Origin: Nocardioides sp. TRM66260-LWL
GTDB lineage: Bacteria > Actinomycetota > Actinomycetes > Propionibacteriales > Nocardioidaceae
Reading direction: 5' to 3'
Length of the DNA: 64,000 nt
NCBI RefSeq assembly: GCF_020075545.1
Contig: NZ_JAIQZK010000001.1
Location: 620,001 to 684,000 of the forward strand
The notes under the pieces were generated by a model that made no database searches, was not told the origin of the DNA, and saw only the letters and a program-made list of their open reading frames with translations. Of the stretch, positions 37,625-46,527 are shown piece after piece. How positions within the stretch are numbered: the first letter of the stretch is position 1; every line of letters starts with the position of its first letter. The position numbers were made by a program, and so were the translations under genes.

Positions 37625-37720
37625 TCAGCGCGGGAGCATCCCCAGGACGATCAGGTCGGCCAGCTCGTCGAGCGTCCGCTCGAGCTCGACGGCCGAGCAC
37701 TGCAGCTCCTGCGCATCCGT
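37625..37720 (-). pseudogene. 3' remnant of a truncated gene at island edge
   Basis: The minus-strand frame ends ELQCSAVELERTLDELADLI, then VLGMLPR and stop: about 30 helical residues resembling the end of a TetR-type or similar regulator. Upstream of about 37720 the coding character vanishes and base composition drops, as if the rest of the gene was replaced by inserted DNA. Identity is uncertain. Confidence 0.35.
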
Positions 37721-37926
37721 ACATGATCGGCCTCCCGCGCGACCGAAGTTGCGCGATGGCCGGCATGATCGGCGCCGACCACGTCGTCTCGGCTCTCGGC
37801 CCAGGCGGCGGCTTATGGCACTCGGCCGGCCAGGCCATCGGAGGCTGGGCCCGACCCGCACCGATTCACCGGCTTAACAGATGCCGCCGGTTTCCCGCTA
37901 ATGGACTTTCGGAAGGATCTGTCACG

Positions 37927-39243
37927 CTACCTACTGGCGCGGGGAGGTTGCCAACACAGTCGATAGTATTGACGGAAGCGCGGCTCTGGGAGATCGAGCC
38001 GCATGAAAGTCCCAGGAATATCGCCAAGATGGCCATCCCATCTGGTGTAGTGCCCGGATTGTGCAAGTGCTGCGCTCGCTGCTTCGTCAATGCTCGTGGC
38101 GCGGCCAGTTTTCGGTCCAACGGGTATGCAATTCAGGTCAGCGGGCAGGAAAACCTGGAGGATCAGCCGTCGTGTCGGAAATGCAATTGCGCGCGAGATG
38201 AAGTCAAATTTCAACGGCCCCAATGGCGTTCTCGAGCCAAAACTCAAAGTATCCTCGAGGGACGCGAATCGGTATCGCGGCAGAAAGCCCACAAGTTCAA
38301 TCTCCGCCTTCTCTCCCAACTGGAGAGGCGGATCGAAATACACGTCTTGTACGAACGTACTGCCAGATGATTTTCGCGGTTCCTCAAGGCGGATATCCCC
38401 AGCTAGCGAGCGATGTCCGAAGGTCAGCTCGAACATTGGCGGATTGACATTGCTAAAGGGCAGCGAATCCGAACTCCGACTAAAATCCTGCGCAAACGAT
38501 CGAACTCCCTCGGCGATGTTGGAGCGGAGGCGACGACGCCCTCGATAGGTGATGTCAAGTTTACTTGGATCTGTTGAGTTTCGCGACAGGATGTGTTCTG
38601 CCTCAACCAAGTCGTACGTGTGGGTAAAGTCGGTTTCTTGCACCGACATTGGGTTAATGCCTGCCGGGATCCATCCCGTGATAGACGCTGTCGACTGCAG
38701 CTTACGAATCGATGCTGTAAGCCCGCTGACTAGACCCACGTCTGCCCGAAAGAAGCAGACGCCAGATTGGGCCTCAACCTCTCGTCGGAATCGCTCGAGG
38801 CGCTGTTGTTGGACTGGATCATTTTCGCACCACCGAGAAGGTAGATCCTCGATTTTATCATGCAGGAGCACGATCATCGGCTTGTTCTGCTTGACGGCCT
38901 CTCTGAACTCACGGTGAGTCCAGGATATATCCATTCCTGGCACGATGGAGCCGTACCTGCCTGCTATGATGAATACGCAAAAGTCGGCCGAGGTGATTCC
39001 CTCGAGAATTGAAGTCCAAGGGCTTTCGCCCGTTGATGGAAAAAGCTCCATGCCAAACGGAAAGCAATCGTGTTTAAGCAGTTGATTGGAAACCAATTGC
39101 CTTTGTTCGACCAAATCTAAATAGGTCGATGACACGAATGCTGTGTAGATCCGATGCACGGACGCGAGTCTCTCACAGCATGTGGACAAATTCTTGAGAG
39201 TCGACGATGCCCAGTTGGATTGTCGAGATGGACTAGACAGCAC
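37927..39243 (-). CDS. DUF4062 domain protein
   Basis: This 438-residue protein has a DUF4062 N-terminal domain (about 31-150): IYTAFVSSTYLDLVEQRQLV, FPFGMELFP, then FCVFIIAGRYGSIVPG. DUF4062 is a Rossmann-like domain of the wider TIR/SEFIR-like class, frequent in signalling and defence proteins. The C-terminal 240 residues match nothing I know; they are beta-rich (TFVQDVYFDPPLQLGEKAEI). GC is near 50%, against above 70% in the neighbouring core genes, and codon use is foreign, so transfer is likely. ATG 39243 is the longest start; an inner GTG near HRIYTAF is possible. Confidence 0.72.
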   Translation of the reverse strand: MLSSPSRQSNWASSTLKNLSTCCERLASVHRIYTAFVSSTYLDLVEQRQLVSNQLLKHDCFPFGMELFPSTGESPWTSILEGITSADFCVFIIAGRYGSIVPGMDISWTHREFREAVKQNKPMIVLLHDKIEDLPSRWCENDPVQQQRLERFRREVEAQSGVCFFRADVGLVSGLTASIRKLQSTASITGWIPAGINPMSVQETDFTHTYDLVEAEHILSRNSTDPSKLDITYRGRRRLRSNIAEGVRSFAQDFSRSSDSLPFSNVNPPMFELTFGHRSLAGDIRLEEPRKSSGSTFVQDVYFDPPLQLGEKAEIELVGFLPRYRFASLEDTLSFGSRTPLGPLKFDFISRAIAFPTRRLILQVFLPADLNCIPVGPKTGRATSIDEAASAALAQSGHYTRWDGHLGDIPGTFMRLDLPEPRFRQYYRLCWQPPRASR

Positions 39244-39327
39244 GACTTGGAGCCCCGTCGCCCTCCGGGCAGGTCGGCGATCACTCGCTCGCGGCTGAAC
39301 CGACTCGGTGTGTCCTAGGCGCTGATT

Positions 39328-39352
39328 GGGACTGCTGAAGGTCTAGTTGTCA
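39328..39352. repeat. IS left terminal inverted repeat
   Basis: It begins GGGACTGCTGAAGGTCTAG and ends GTTGTCA. It pairs with 40582-40606. Confidence 0.75.
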
Positions 39353-39368
39353 CGCAGGGTGAGTGGTT

Positions 39369-40241
39369 TCAGGCCGCGTGTGCCGCGTTGTAGATGGTCT
39401 CAAGCTCGATCGGGGTGAGCTTGCCGAGTGGTCGTTGTCGGCGTCGGCGGTGGTAGGTGCGTTCGATCCAGGTGACGATCGCGAGGCGCAGTTCCTCGCG
39501 GGTTCGCCAGCGTCGTCGGTCCAGGACGTTCTTCTGCAGCAGCGCGAAGAACGACTCCATCGCGGCGTTGTCGCCGGCTGCGCCGACACGGCCCATCGAA
39601 CCGGTCAGGCCGTGGTACTTGAGCTCCTCGACGAAGCGTCTGGACCTGAACTGGCTGCCCCTGTCGGAGTGCACCAGGCAACCAGTGACGGCCGAAGGGC
39701 CACCGCGACGGGCGACGGCCGAGCCGATGGCAGCCACCGCGATGCGGGTCTTCATCCGCGAGTCGATGGAGTAGCCGACGATCCGGTTGGAGTAGACGTC
39801 CTTGACCGCGCAGAGATACAGCTTGCCCTCGCCGGTGTGGTGCTCGGTGATGTCGGTCAGCCACAACCGGTTCGGGGCGTCGGCGGTGAAGTCGCGCTTC
39901 ACGCGGTCGTCATGGACCGGCGGCCCGGGCCGCTTGCCGCTGCCACGTTTGCGGGAGTGTGCGGAGTAGATCCGAGCCTGTGAACACAGCCGCCACACGC
40001 GTCGCTCAGAGGCGACATGACCAGCGGCTGCAAGCTCGTCGGCGACGAAGCGGTAGCCGAACTCGGGATCGTCGGCATGGATGTCGATCGCGGCGTTGGT
40101 CAGGGCGTCTTCGAGATCGCGGTCGCTGACCGGGTCGGCGTCCCAGGCGTAGAAGGCTTGACGGGAGAACCCCAGCACCCGGCAGGTCACCGCGACGGGG
40201 ATCCCGTCAGCGGCAAGGTCACGGACCAGCGGGTAAGTCAT
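39369..40241 (-). CDS. IS3-family transposase OrfB (DDE integrase)
   Basis: The 290-residue OrfB has an N-terminal HTH_21-like helix region (MTYPLVRDLAADGIPVAVTC), then an rve core with the DDE residues in LTDITEHHT, VHSDRGSQF and NAAMESFFALLQ. Its ATG overlaps the orfA TGA in CCCCAAAATGA; C CCA AAA just before the overlap could support -1 frameshifting to the active OrfAB fusion. All three catalytic blocks and both ends are intact, so the element may be active. Confidence 0.93.
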   Translation of the reverse strand: MTYPLVRDLAADGIPVAVTCRVLGFSRQAFYAWDADPVSDRDLEDALTNAAIDIHADDPEFGYRFVADELAAAGHVASERRVWRLCSQARIYSAHSRKRGSGKRPGPPVHDDRVKRDFTADAPNRLWLTDITEHHTGEGKLYLCAVKDVYSNRIVGYSIDSRMKTRIAVAAIGSAVARRGGPSAVTGCLVHSDRGSQFRSRRFVEELKYHGLTGSMGRVGAAGDNAAMESFFALLQKNVLDRRRWRTREELRLAIVTWIERTYHRRRRQRPLGKLTPIELETIYNAAHAA

Positions 40242-40537
40242 TTTGGGGACTGGCCCAGCTTCAGATTCGCCTGGGACAGATACGCCGCTGCGCGGCGCAG
40301 GACCTCGTTCTCCTGCTCGAGGAGCCGGATCTTCTTGCGGGCCTCACGCAGCTCGGCGCTCTCAGCCGAGGTCACGCCCGGCTTGATGCCGTCGGCGACA
40401 TCGGCCTTGGCCAACCAGTTGCGCAGACACGACTCGCTGATCCCGAAGTCCTTGGCGATCTGAGCGATCGGAGCATCGCCACGACGAGCGACCGCAACGA
40501 CGTCGTCGCGGAACTCCTTGGGATGGGCAGCAGGCAT
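40238..40537 (-). CDS. IS3-family transposase OrfA (HTH)
   Basis: The 99-residue OrfA has a helix-turn-helix (QIAKDFGISESCLRNWLAKA) followed by the leucine-zipper-like helix ELREARKKIRLLEQENEVL used for OrfAB multimerisation. ATG 40537 has GGAAGG 9 nt upstream. ATG 40546 lies directly against that site and the longer frame extends into the repeat, so 40537 is preferred. Confidence 0.9.
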   Translation of the reverse strand: MPAAHPKEFRDDVVAVARRGDAPIAQIAKDFGISESCLRNWLAKADVADGIKPGVTSAESAELREARKKIRLLEQENEVLRRAAAYLSQANLKLGQSPK

Positions 40538-40581
40538 GGTCGACATCCTTCCAGCGGCGACACACATCGCCACAGGTCAGC

Positions 40582-40606
40582 TGACAACCAAACCCTCAGC
40601 AGTCCC
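40582..40606. repeat. IS right terminal inverted repeat
   Basis: It reads TGACAACCAAACCCTCAGC then AGTCCC, the inverted partner of 39328-39352. Confidence 0.75.
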
Positions 40607-40878
40607 CCCGGGGCGATTCAGTCAGTCGCTCCGACCGCGAACGAGTTTGAGGCGAACAAGCGGATCTAGCTCCTAGAGCAAGAAGTTGTCAAGTTCGTGC
40701 GTCCCTCGGCCGCCTACCTGCTCGAGTTCATTTGCGCGGAAATTGAGATTCGCGCTCATCCGCGAGCTAATCCCGAGTAGAGATCGTGTCGCGGCGACAT
40801 GCCATGTGCTCGAGATCGCTCGTCGTGCTCGAGATCGCTCGTCAGCTCTACGCCCCCGTCGGTGGTCGCGCTCGCCAG
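40607..40878. other. Gap between IS and helicase gene
   Basis: This is about 270 bp without a supported gene. A minus-strand frame (40673-40882, 69 codons) has some coding flavour near its end (SANLNFRANELEQVG) and could be the tail of a gene cut by the IS, but no family is recognisable. Confidence 0.4.
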
Positions 40879-43800
40879 TCACTTCACAGCGAAGTAGCCC
40901 ACAACCGCCTGGACGTCTGAAGAAATCAGCCAGACTGCTGCGCCGGTCGGCAGCTCGAACATCCCATTTTCTAGTCTACGCTCCCGTGCGACCCCATCAG
41001 CAGTGAGTGCGTTACGAATCTGTCGGTCGAGGTCCTCGCTCCAGCGCTGATCCGGCAGGCAGTTGACTTCGGCGAACATCGCACGGGCGCGCCCGGTCAG
41101 CCGGATGCTAGCCGGATTAAAGACCTCCCGAAATTGAGCGAGAGGCACTGCAATACCTGGCTCGTCCTTTGTGCGGATCGGCTCGGTAGGGTCGATCCAA
41201 GCATTTCTTGGCTTGGACGCAACACGCGATGGCACGCCAGTTTTCACCTGCTCCCATGTCCGGTCGCGGTGCAATGCGTTGTAGCCGGTCAACGCCGTGC
41301 CATCGGGCGACATGATGAGCGAGAAACCCTGGTGGAACATCGCGATGAAGCCGGTGCGAGTCTTCCGCTGCTTTGCCACGGGAAGAAAGTCCGAAAGCAT
41401 CGCTCGCAACTCGCGATTCGCTTGCTCCTCCGAGCAACTGTGGTGCAGCGCGAACGTGCTCGCTGCACGGAGCGTAATCCGAATGCTCTCGGTGCCGGGG
41501 ATGAAGATCTCCGCGTCACCGCTGCCCTCGATCGCCAAGAGGCGGGGTTCGTCGATGGTCTCGCCCGCGGCTGGGATGCCGTAGGTCGGGGTGCGCGCGA
41601 AGAATCCTGCGCAGTCGGGCGTCCGGCACCAGCCGTCACTGTTCGTGGTGATTGCGGTGCAGCGGGTGCCGTCGGCGTGGAAGCGCTGGCACTGCGCGTC
41701 ACGGTCGGCCGCACTGGCGGCGGCGTTCTGGGGGAAGAGGGCACGACCGATCTCCGCGAGAAAATCCGTCCAACGATCTGTTTGAACGTCTGCTCGGATC
41801 TGTTCTGCGATGACCCGAGCCGCGCCCGCCAGAATCGGGGAAAGAGGTCGCGCCGTAGCTGAGGCGGCCTCAGCGGGGCCGCCGGTCAAGTCGGGCGCGA
41901 CCTCCAGACCCTGTCCCGAGTAGGGCGCTCGGTACGCTGCCGGGGAAGGCGCTGGCTCGGGCGTGGAGGGACGGATGAGTGGCGTCGCGCCTACCAGCCC
42001 AAGCGGCTCGAACGCCTGCGCGTAGACAACCGTTAGGTACTTCGTTGCGCGGGTCAGTGCGATGTAAAGCAATCGGAGTCCCCTGCTACCTACGTTGGCG
42101 ATCGCCGCCGGTTCGACGACGATGACGGAGTCGAACTCCAAGCCCTTTGCCTCGGTAGCGGACAACAGATTGACACTCGTCCCCAAGGAGCCACCGTCGG
42201 CGTCCGTGAAGGAGATCCCGCAATCGCGTAGGCCCGCCGCGATTTGCTGCTTGCTTTCGGGTGCCACGATGACACCGAAAAATCGACCCATCTTCGACTG
42301 TTCCTGAACAGCCTCGACGACCTCTTCGGAGAGGTCGAAGTCGCCATCATCGATGATGAACCTCGGAGGCTCCGGTGCGCCTCGGACAACCTCTAGCGGC
42401 CGCAGCCCAGGAGCCATCAGTGGGAGTAGCTTGGCGGCCTCGGCATAGACCTCCCGAGGCACGCGGTAGCCATAGGTGAGTTCTTCATAGACAGGGGGCG
42501 CAGCTTGCTGCAGACCGGTGACGACATCGTCCCAGTTGTCCCGTGACCACGGCCCAGTCGACTGAGCGATATCACCTACGATCGTGCAGCGGCCGTTGCT
42601 TGAGCGGCGCCGAATCGAGCGCAACTGCATTGGAGACAGGTCCTGTGCCTCGTCCACGATGATGTGGTCATAACGGTCGGGGCTGCCTTGGATCAACCAT
42701 TCGGCTTCGTCCAACAGGGCTACGTCGCTGTCGCTCCAGGTCTCGGCCGCCGCCGTGGCCGCTGCTTGACGATAAAGACGGCCGATATCGCCGGCCGTGA
42801 AATCATCGCCCGCAGCTTCCTGGAGCCGAGCCTGCGAGCCGAGGAGGTCGCGGAGGAACTGCTGTGCTGACAGAGACGGCCAGAGCCGATCTAGTGCACG
42901 TTCGATGGCCTGCGCGTCCGGCTCGGGCGTACCTCGAGTGAACTCAACTGCCTCAATTAGAATTTCGAGCACGCGATCGGTCAGCCAGTCGCGCATCGAT
43001 GCCCTGCCACCCATGTATGTAGGTGCGGAACGCAACTCCTCGAGTTTGTCTTCGATCTCCTCGCGGGAAAGTGCTACTCGTGGATAACTATTTCCGATCT
43101 GCAGGTCGGGGTCGCTGCCCGCGAAGCGGGCTCGCTGTTCTAGTCCGCGACGTAGCAGTTGGGCCATACGGGCTTCGCCTTTGAGTCGGGCGACATCGGT
43201 GTCTTCCTGACGACGTGAACTTCTTTGCGGGCCGAGCGCGCGGAGGTTGGTCTGTGGGACGGACTCGTCTCCGAGCCCTGGGAGGACGTCCTTGATATAG
43301 TTCGCGAACGTTTCGTTGGGGCCGATCACCAGCATCCGGCTTGCCTGGAGGCCAGGCTCGTTAAAGAGGAGCCATGAAGCGCGGTGAAGCGCGACGGCTG
43401 ACTTTCCCGTGCCCGGGCCGCCCTGAATCAGGAGCAGGGCGTCGGCCGCGTGACGGATCAGGCTCGACTGCGACGCTTGTATCGTTCGCACGATGTCTCG
43501 CATGGCCCCGTCGCGGCCGCTGTGGAGGTCCGCAAGCAAGGCGTCGTCGAGGCCGACGACCTCGGTCGCTGTGAGCCTCGCGACCTGAGCTGCGAGCTCG
43601 TGAAAGATGAGATCGTTGAAGTCTTGGATCTGGTTCGCCTTCGTGCGGAATGTGCGCTTTCGCGCTACCCCGCACGAGTCAAGGACGGACGCGCGCTCGT
43701 AGAGGGCTCCCATGCTTGTCTTCCAGTTGATGACGAGTGGCTCGCGCTCGTCATCGAAGATCGTGTTGCGTCCGATGTAGAGAACTTCGCCGTCCTCGAG

Positions 43801-44001
43801 CGCGATCGCGCCGTGCGCGACGGCGACCTCGGCGGGGGCGAGCTGTTCGGCGTAAGCCTGATTCTTCTGAACGTACGCCTTGACGTCATGGCGGTTGCCC
43901 TCGGCTCGAGCTGTCTTCGCAGCGTTGCGCTTGGCCTCGCGGAACTCCCAAGCGGTGTCGAAGTACATCTGCTCCGACTCGAGCTCAAGTGGGTCTGCCA
44001 T
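40879..44001 (-). CDS. HelD-like UvrD/Rep superfamily 1 helicase with long C-terminal extension
   Basis: This 1040-residue protein has a helical N-terminal arm (about 10-60) and a split superfamily 1 motor: Walker A GGPGTGKS (194-201), Walker B VDEAQD (449-454), GDIAQSTGPW (477-486), and motif V/VI SATEAKGLEFD (614-624) and YIALTRA (646-652). This is the layout of HelD/HelR, which pulls stalled RNA polymerase off DNA and can protect against rifamycins. HelD usually ends near residue 700. Here about 380 extra residues follow, with a candidate zinc site Cys771, Cys781, Cys792, Cys797 and an unrecognised domain to 1040. GC is lower than in core genes. Confidence 0.85.
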   Translation of the reverse strand: MADPLELESEQMYFDTAWEFREAKRNAAKTARAEGNRHDVKAYVQKNQAYAEQLAPAEVAVAHGAIALEDGEVLYIGRNTIFDDEREPLVINWKTSMGALYERASVLDSCGVARKRTFRTKANQIQDFNDLIFHELAAQVARLTATEVVGLDDALLADLHSGRDGAMRDIVRTIQASQSSLIRHAADALLLIQGGPGTGKSAVALHRASWLLFNEPGLQASRMLVIGPNETFANYIKDVLPGLGDESVPQTNLRALGPQRSSRRQEDTDVARLKGEARMAQLLRRGLEQRARFAGSDPDLQIGNSYPRVALSREEIEDKLEELRSAPTYMGGRASMRDWLTDRVLEILIEAVEFTRGTPEPDAQAIERALDRLWPSLSAQQFLRDLLGSQARLQEAAGDDFTAGDIGRLYRQAAATAAAETWSDSDVALLDEAEWLIQGSPDRYDHIIVDEAQDLSPMQLRSIRRRSSNGRCTIVGDIAQSTGPWSRDNWDDVVTGLQQAAPPVYEELTYGYRVPREVYAEAAKLLPLMAPGLRPLEVVRGAPEPPRFIIDDGDFDLSEEVVEAVQEQSKMGRFFGVIVAPESKQQIAAGLRDCGISFTDADGGSLGTSVNLLSATEAKGLEFDSVIVVEPAAIANVGSRGLRLLYIALTRATKYLTVVYAQAFEPLGLVGATPLIRPSTPEPAPSPAAYRAPYSGQGLEVAPDLTGGPAEAASATARPLSPILAGAARVIAEQIRADVQTDRWTDFLAEIGRALFPQNAAASAADRDAQCQRFHADGTRCTAITTNSDGWCRTPDCAGFFARTPTYGIPAAGETIDEPRLLAIEGSGDAEIFIPGTESIRITLRAASTFALHHSCSEEQANRELRAMLSDFLPVAKQRKTRTGFIAMFHQGFSLIMSPDGTALTGYNALHRDRTWEQVKTGVPSRVASKPRNAWIDPTEPIRTKDEPGIAVPLAQFREVFNPASIRLTGRARAMFAEVNCLPDQRWSEDLDRQIRNALTADGVARERRLENGMFELPTGAAVWLISSDVQAVVGYFAVK

Positions 44002-44296
44002 GAAAGCAAGATAGGGGAGGGGCCTGACAAATTGTCCGGATTGGCGGTATCTCCTGACCGACGTGGGATGGATGAGTCCTTCGCTGAGGAGAGCTGGCCG
44101 AAATCGGCCGCGCGGGCGATGATTGAAGGCGCAGGCGACGCGGTGGTGGAACTCCCGCTAGGGCGCAGGACGCCCTAGCAATGAAGCCAGGATCTGCTCG
44201 GTGCCGAGGACTGCGTCGCAACTGCTGGAGACCTTTCTGCATAGCGTCACCGTCGTTCGCTCTTCGTCCTAGGACACATCGTGGCCAAACGCGAAC

Positions 44297-44357
44297 AAAA
44301 ACGACCCCTGACGCTCGAAGACGTTGACAGGTGTCTCCGCAGGTCAGGGGCCGTTTT
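44297..44357. repeat. Long-loop inverted repeat
   Basis: AAAAACGACCCCTGAC on the left pairs with GTCAGGGGCCGTTTT on the right with one mismatch and a loop of about 30 nt. It could be a bidirectional terminator or a relic end of a mobile element. Confidence 0.5.
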
Positions 44358-44368
44358 CAGGCAGTCAG

Positions 44369-44389
44369 CGCGTGGGCATCACCCACGCG
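44369..44389 (-). terminator. 8-bp hairpin (CGCGTGGG / CCCACGCG)
   Basis: This is a perfect 8-bp stem with 5-nt loop CATCA, just past the stop of a small minus-strand frame (44393-44638) and opposite in direction to the kinase gene. It is a possible terminator. Confidence 0.45.
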
Positions 44390-44392
44390 AGG

Positions 44393-44638
44393 CTAAATGT
44401 CGTAATACTGACTGACTGACCCATGTTGACCTGCGCAAATGTCGACGATCGGGCTCCTTTTGTACCACGCGTGTAACGAACGGGCCGTGTTTACGTCGGT
44501 CTTGAGTGCTCTATTGGCCTGCGAGATCAAGGGTCGCGTGTCGCGGGCGCCGGCAATATGGCGGAGAAGCGCCGCTGCGGCGAGCAGCAGCGCTGCGATC
44601 CATCCGAGTCTCAGTGCGAGGGAGGTTGGTCTCGCCAA
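44393..44638 (-). CDS. Possible small membrane protein
   Basis: The frame has 81 residues with one hydrophobic helix (LRLGWIAALLLAAAALL) followed by a polar tail (SQANRALKTDVNTARSLHAW). A hairpin lies 4 bp past the stop. There is no homologue that I recognise and no clear ribosome site. The region also holds decayed coding sequence in other frames, so this may be a chance frame. Confidence 0.25.
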   Translation of the reverse strand: MARPTSLALRLGWIAALLLAAAALLRHIAGARDTRPLISQANRALKTDVNTARSLHAWYKRSPIVDICAGQHGSVSQYYDI

Positions 44639-44928
44639 AGCCGCTGGTGAGTGCGCCGTCGATCATGACTCGGGTGCCGGCGTACCGCTGCAGCCAGGGC
44701 GCCCAGGTCGCGGGTTCGCCGCGCAGCATGGGGCTCCATCCGATGCCCAGGTCGAGGAATGGCCGCTGATACGGTTTGCTGGCGGCGGGCGGGCGGAACG
44801 CCGCCGATGCGGCGTGGAGTTTCGCTTTCGAGCGGGACCAAGTCATGCCTCATCCCCGTCCGGCGCCGTACCATATGTGCAACATCAACTCGGATCGCCC
44901 CCGCGGCCCAGAGCGGGCTCTTGCGATG

Positions 44929-46485
44929 CCCCACGACAAAACCTGTAGGAAGTTCACCGTGGTTTCGAGGCCTGAAGTTGAGCGTGTTCCGGGCAGCAAC
45001 CCCGAACGTGTGGGATCTGACGCGACCGGGCCCACGAGTTCGGCGGAAGTCCGGCGTCGAACGCTGAAGGTCCTCTCTCGCGCAGGCGATCATCCCTTGC
45101 TGCGTTCCTTCGATGTGACTGCCATCTTCACGTTCGACGAGAGCCAGCGCATTTTGTCGGTGAGCGGCAGCGGTCTCGCCTCTCTGGGTCTCTCCCGCGA
45201 GACCTTGGAGGGCAAGACTCTCGTCGAAGCATTTCCCACAGACACGGTTACGATCGCTGAGCCCCGGTTCCGAGACGCGCTCGCCGCCCGCCCGAGTACG
45301 GCCGACGTGCCGTTTGCGGGTCGCATCTTTTCTCAGCGACTGTGGCCCATCCGAGACGATTCCGGCGAGGTGGTCGCAGGAGCGGGTGTCGTAGAGGACG
45401 TCACCGACATTCGCGTGGCGGCACAGGCACGCAGAGAGTCCGAGGAGCGCTTCCGGCTCAGTTTCGTCCACGCGCCCATCGCAAAGGCATTGGTCGAGCT
45501 CGATGGGAGGCTGCGGCAGGTCAACACGGCGTTCACGAGACTTACCCAGTACTCCGAGCAGGAGTTGTTGACACGGTCCTTCCAGGACATAACCCACCCC
45601 GATGACCTCGAAACGGACCTGAATCACCTGAGTCGCCTGGTTGCAGGTGAAGTCGACTCGTACGATCTGGAAAAGCGCTACATCACCGGCTCAGGTTCAA
45701 TCGTGTGGGCGCACTTGGCGGTCACGTCCGTACGCGACCCGGATGGCAGACCCCAGTATCTCATCGCGCAGATTCAGGACATCAGCGACCGCAAGGCACA
45801 CGAGGCCTCGCTTCGCGACATGATCGCAATGTTGTCGCACGACCTCCGGGTGCCGTTGTCGGTGGTTACGGGGTACGTCGAACTACTTCTTGACACCTGG
45901 GATTCTTCGCGCGATGACGAACGTCATGGCTTTCTCCTCAAGACGCACGCAGCGGCGCATTCGGCACTGGCTCTGCTTGAGAACACTCTGACGGTGTCCG
46001 TTCTGGACGAGGCTGGCGTGGCCATCACCCGGACGCCTGTGCGAGTGAACGAGGTGGTTGCTGAGGTCTTGGAAAGTCTAAGTGTGACGTCGTCGATTAT
46101 GGTCCGCACTTCAGGAGACGCCACGGCGCTCGTCGACCGTGGCCATCTGATACAGATCGTGACGAACCTGCTGACGAATGCGCTGAAGTACGGCGCGGAA
46201 CCAGTCGTGGTGGACATTCGAACAGACGCCAGGTCCGTTCGCGTTGCGGTGACGGACAGGGGTCCCGGGGTGCCTCGGGAATTCGAACGTCGCATGTTCG
46301 ACCGCTTCACACGGTCCGAGAGCGCCCGAGCGGGTGGGCAGCGGGGAAGTGGGTTAGGGCTTCACATCGTCCGGCGACTACTGCTTCTCAATGGGGGCGA
46401 CGTGGTTTACCTGTCCCCGCCCGGCGGCGGTGCAACGTTCGCCTTCCGTCTCCCCTGGTTCGGCACTCCCGCAAGCGACTCGTAA
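44929..46485 (+). CDS. Two-PAS-domain sensor histidine kinase
   Basis: This 518-residue kinase has no membrane helix. A PAS_4-like domain (about 55-165, LRSFDVTAIFTFDESQRILS) is followed by a second PAS with PAC motif (about 175-295, RFRLSFVHAPIAKALVELDG). Then come the HisKA dimerisation box with MLSHDLRVPLSVVTGYVELL (phospho-His) and the HATPase domain (NLLTNALKYG N-box, DRGPGVP, GSGLGLHIVRRL). It senses a cytosolic signal, perhaps redox or light, and phosphorylates an unseen partner; no response regulator is adjacent. The frame is open to 44776. ATG 44929 was chosen because the earlier residues look non-conserved. Confidence 0.85.
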   Translation, partial: PHDKTCRKFTVVSRPEVERVPGSNPERVGSDATGPTSSAEVRRRTLKVLSRAGDHPLLRSFDVTAIFTFDESQRILSVSGSGLASLGLSRETLEGKTLVEAFPTDTVTIAEPRFRDALAARPSTADVPFAGRIFSQRLWPIRDDSGEVVAGAGVVEDVTDIRVAAQARRESEERFRLSFVHAPIAKALVELDGRLRQVNTAFTRLTQYSEQELLTRSFQDITHPDDLETDLNHLSRLVAGEVDSYDLEKRYITGSGSIVWAHLAVTSVRDPDGRPQYLIAQIQDISDRKAHEASLRDMIAMLSHDLRVPLSVVTGYVELLLDTWDSSRDDERHGFLLKTHAAAHSALALLENTLTVSVLDEAGVAITRTPVRVNEVVAEVLESLSVTSSIMVRTSGDATALVDRGHLIQIVTNLLTNALKYGAEPVVVDIRTDARSVRVAVTDRGPGVPREFERRMFDRFTRSESARAGGQRGSGLGLHIVRRLLLLNGGDVVYLSPPGGGATFAFRLPWFGTPASDS

Positions 46486-46527
46486 AGGCGTCAGCAAGTG
46501 CGCGGGTATTCCCCGCCCAAGGGCGAG

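Larger units (their letters stand above)
39328..40606 (-). mobile_element. Complete IS3-family insertion sequence
   Basis: The element of about 1279 bp is bounded by 25-bp imperfect inverted repeats that share GGGACTGCTGA and GTTGTCA with about four mismatches. Inside are orfA (HTH) and orfB (DDE integrase) overlapping by 4 bp, the IS3 layout. No clear target duplication is visible at the ends. It lies between the DUF4062 and helicase genes. Confidence 0.85.
44002..44392. other. Non-coding stretch with hairpins upstream of helicase
   Basis: No gene is supported in these 391 bp. The stretch contains the helicase promoter region and two inverted repeats at 44297-44357 and 44369-44389. Composition is mixed, suggesting junction DNA of the island. 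Confidence 0.5.

Noticed and set aside
37600..37740. tRNA gene as island attachment site
   Set aside because: No cloverleaf, anticodon stem or CCA-proximal T-loop sequence was found at the island edge.
40673..40882. 69-codon minus-strand frame after the IS
   Set aside because: It overlaps the helicase stop, has no motif and no ribosome site; at most it is a gene fragment.
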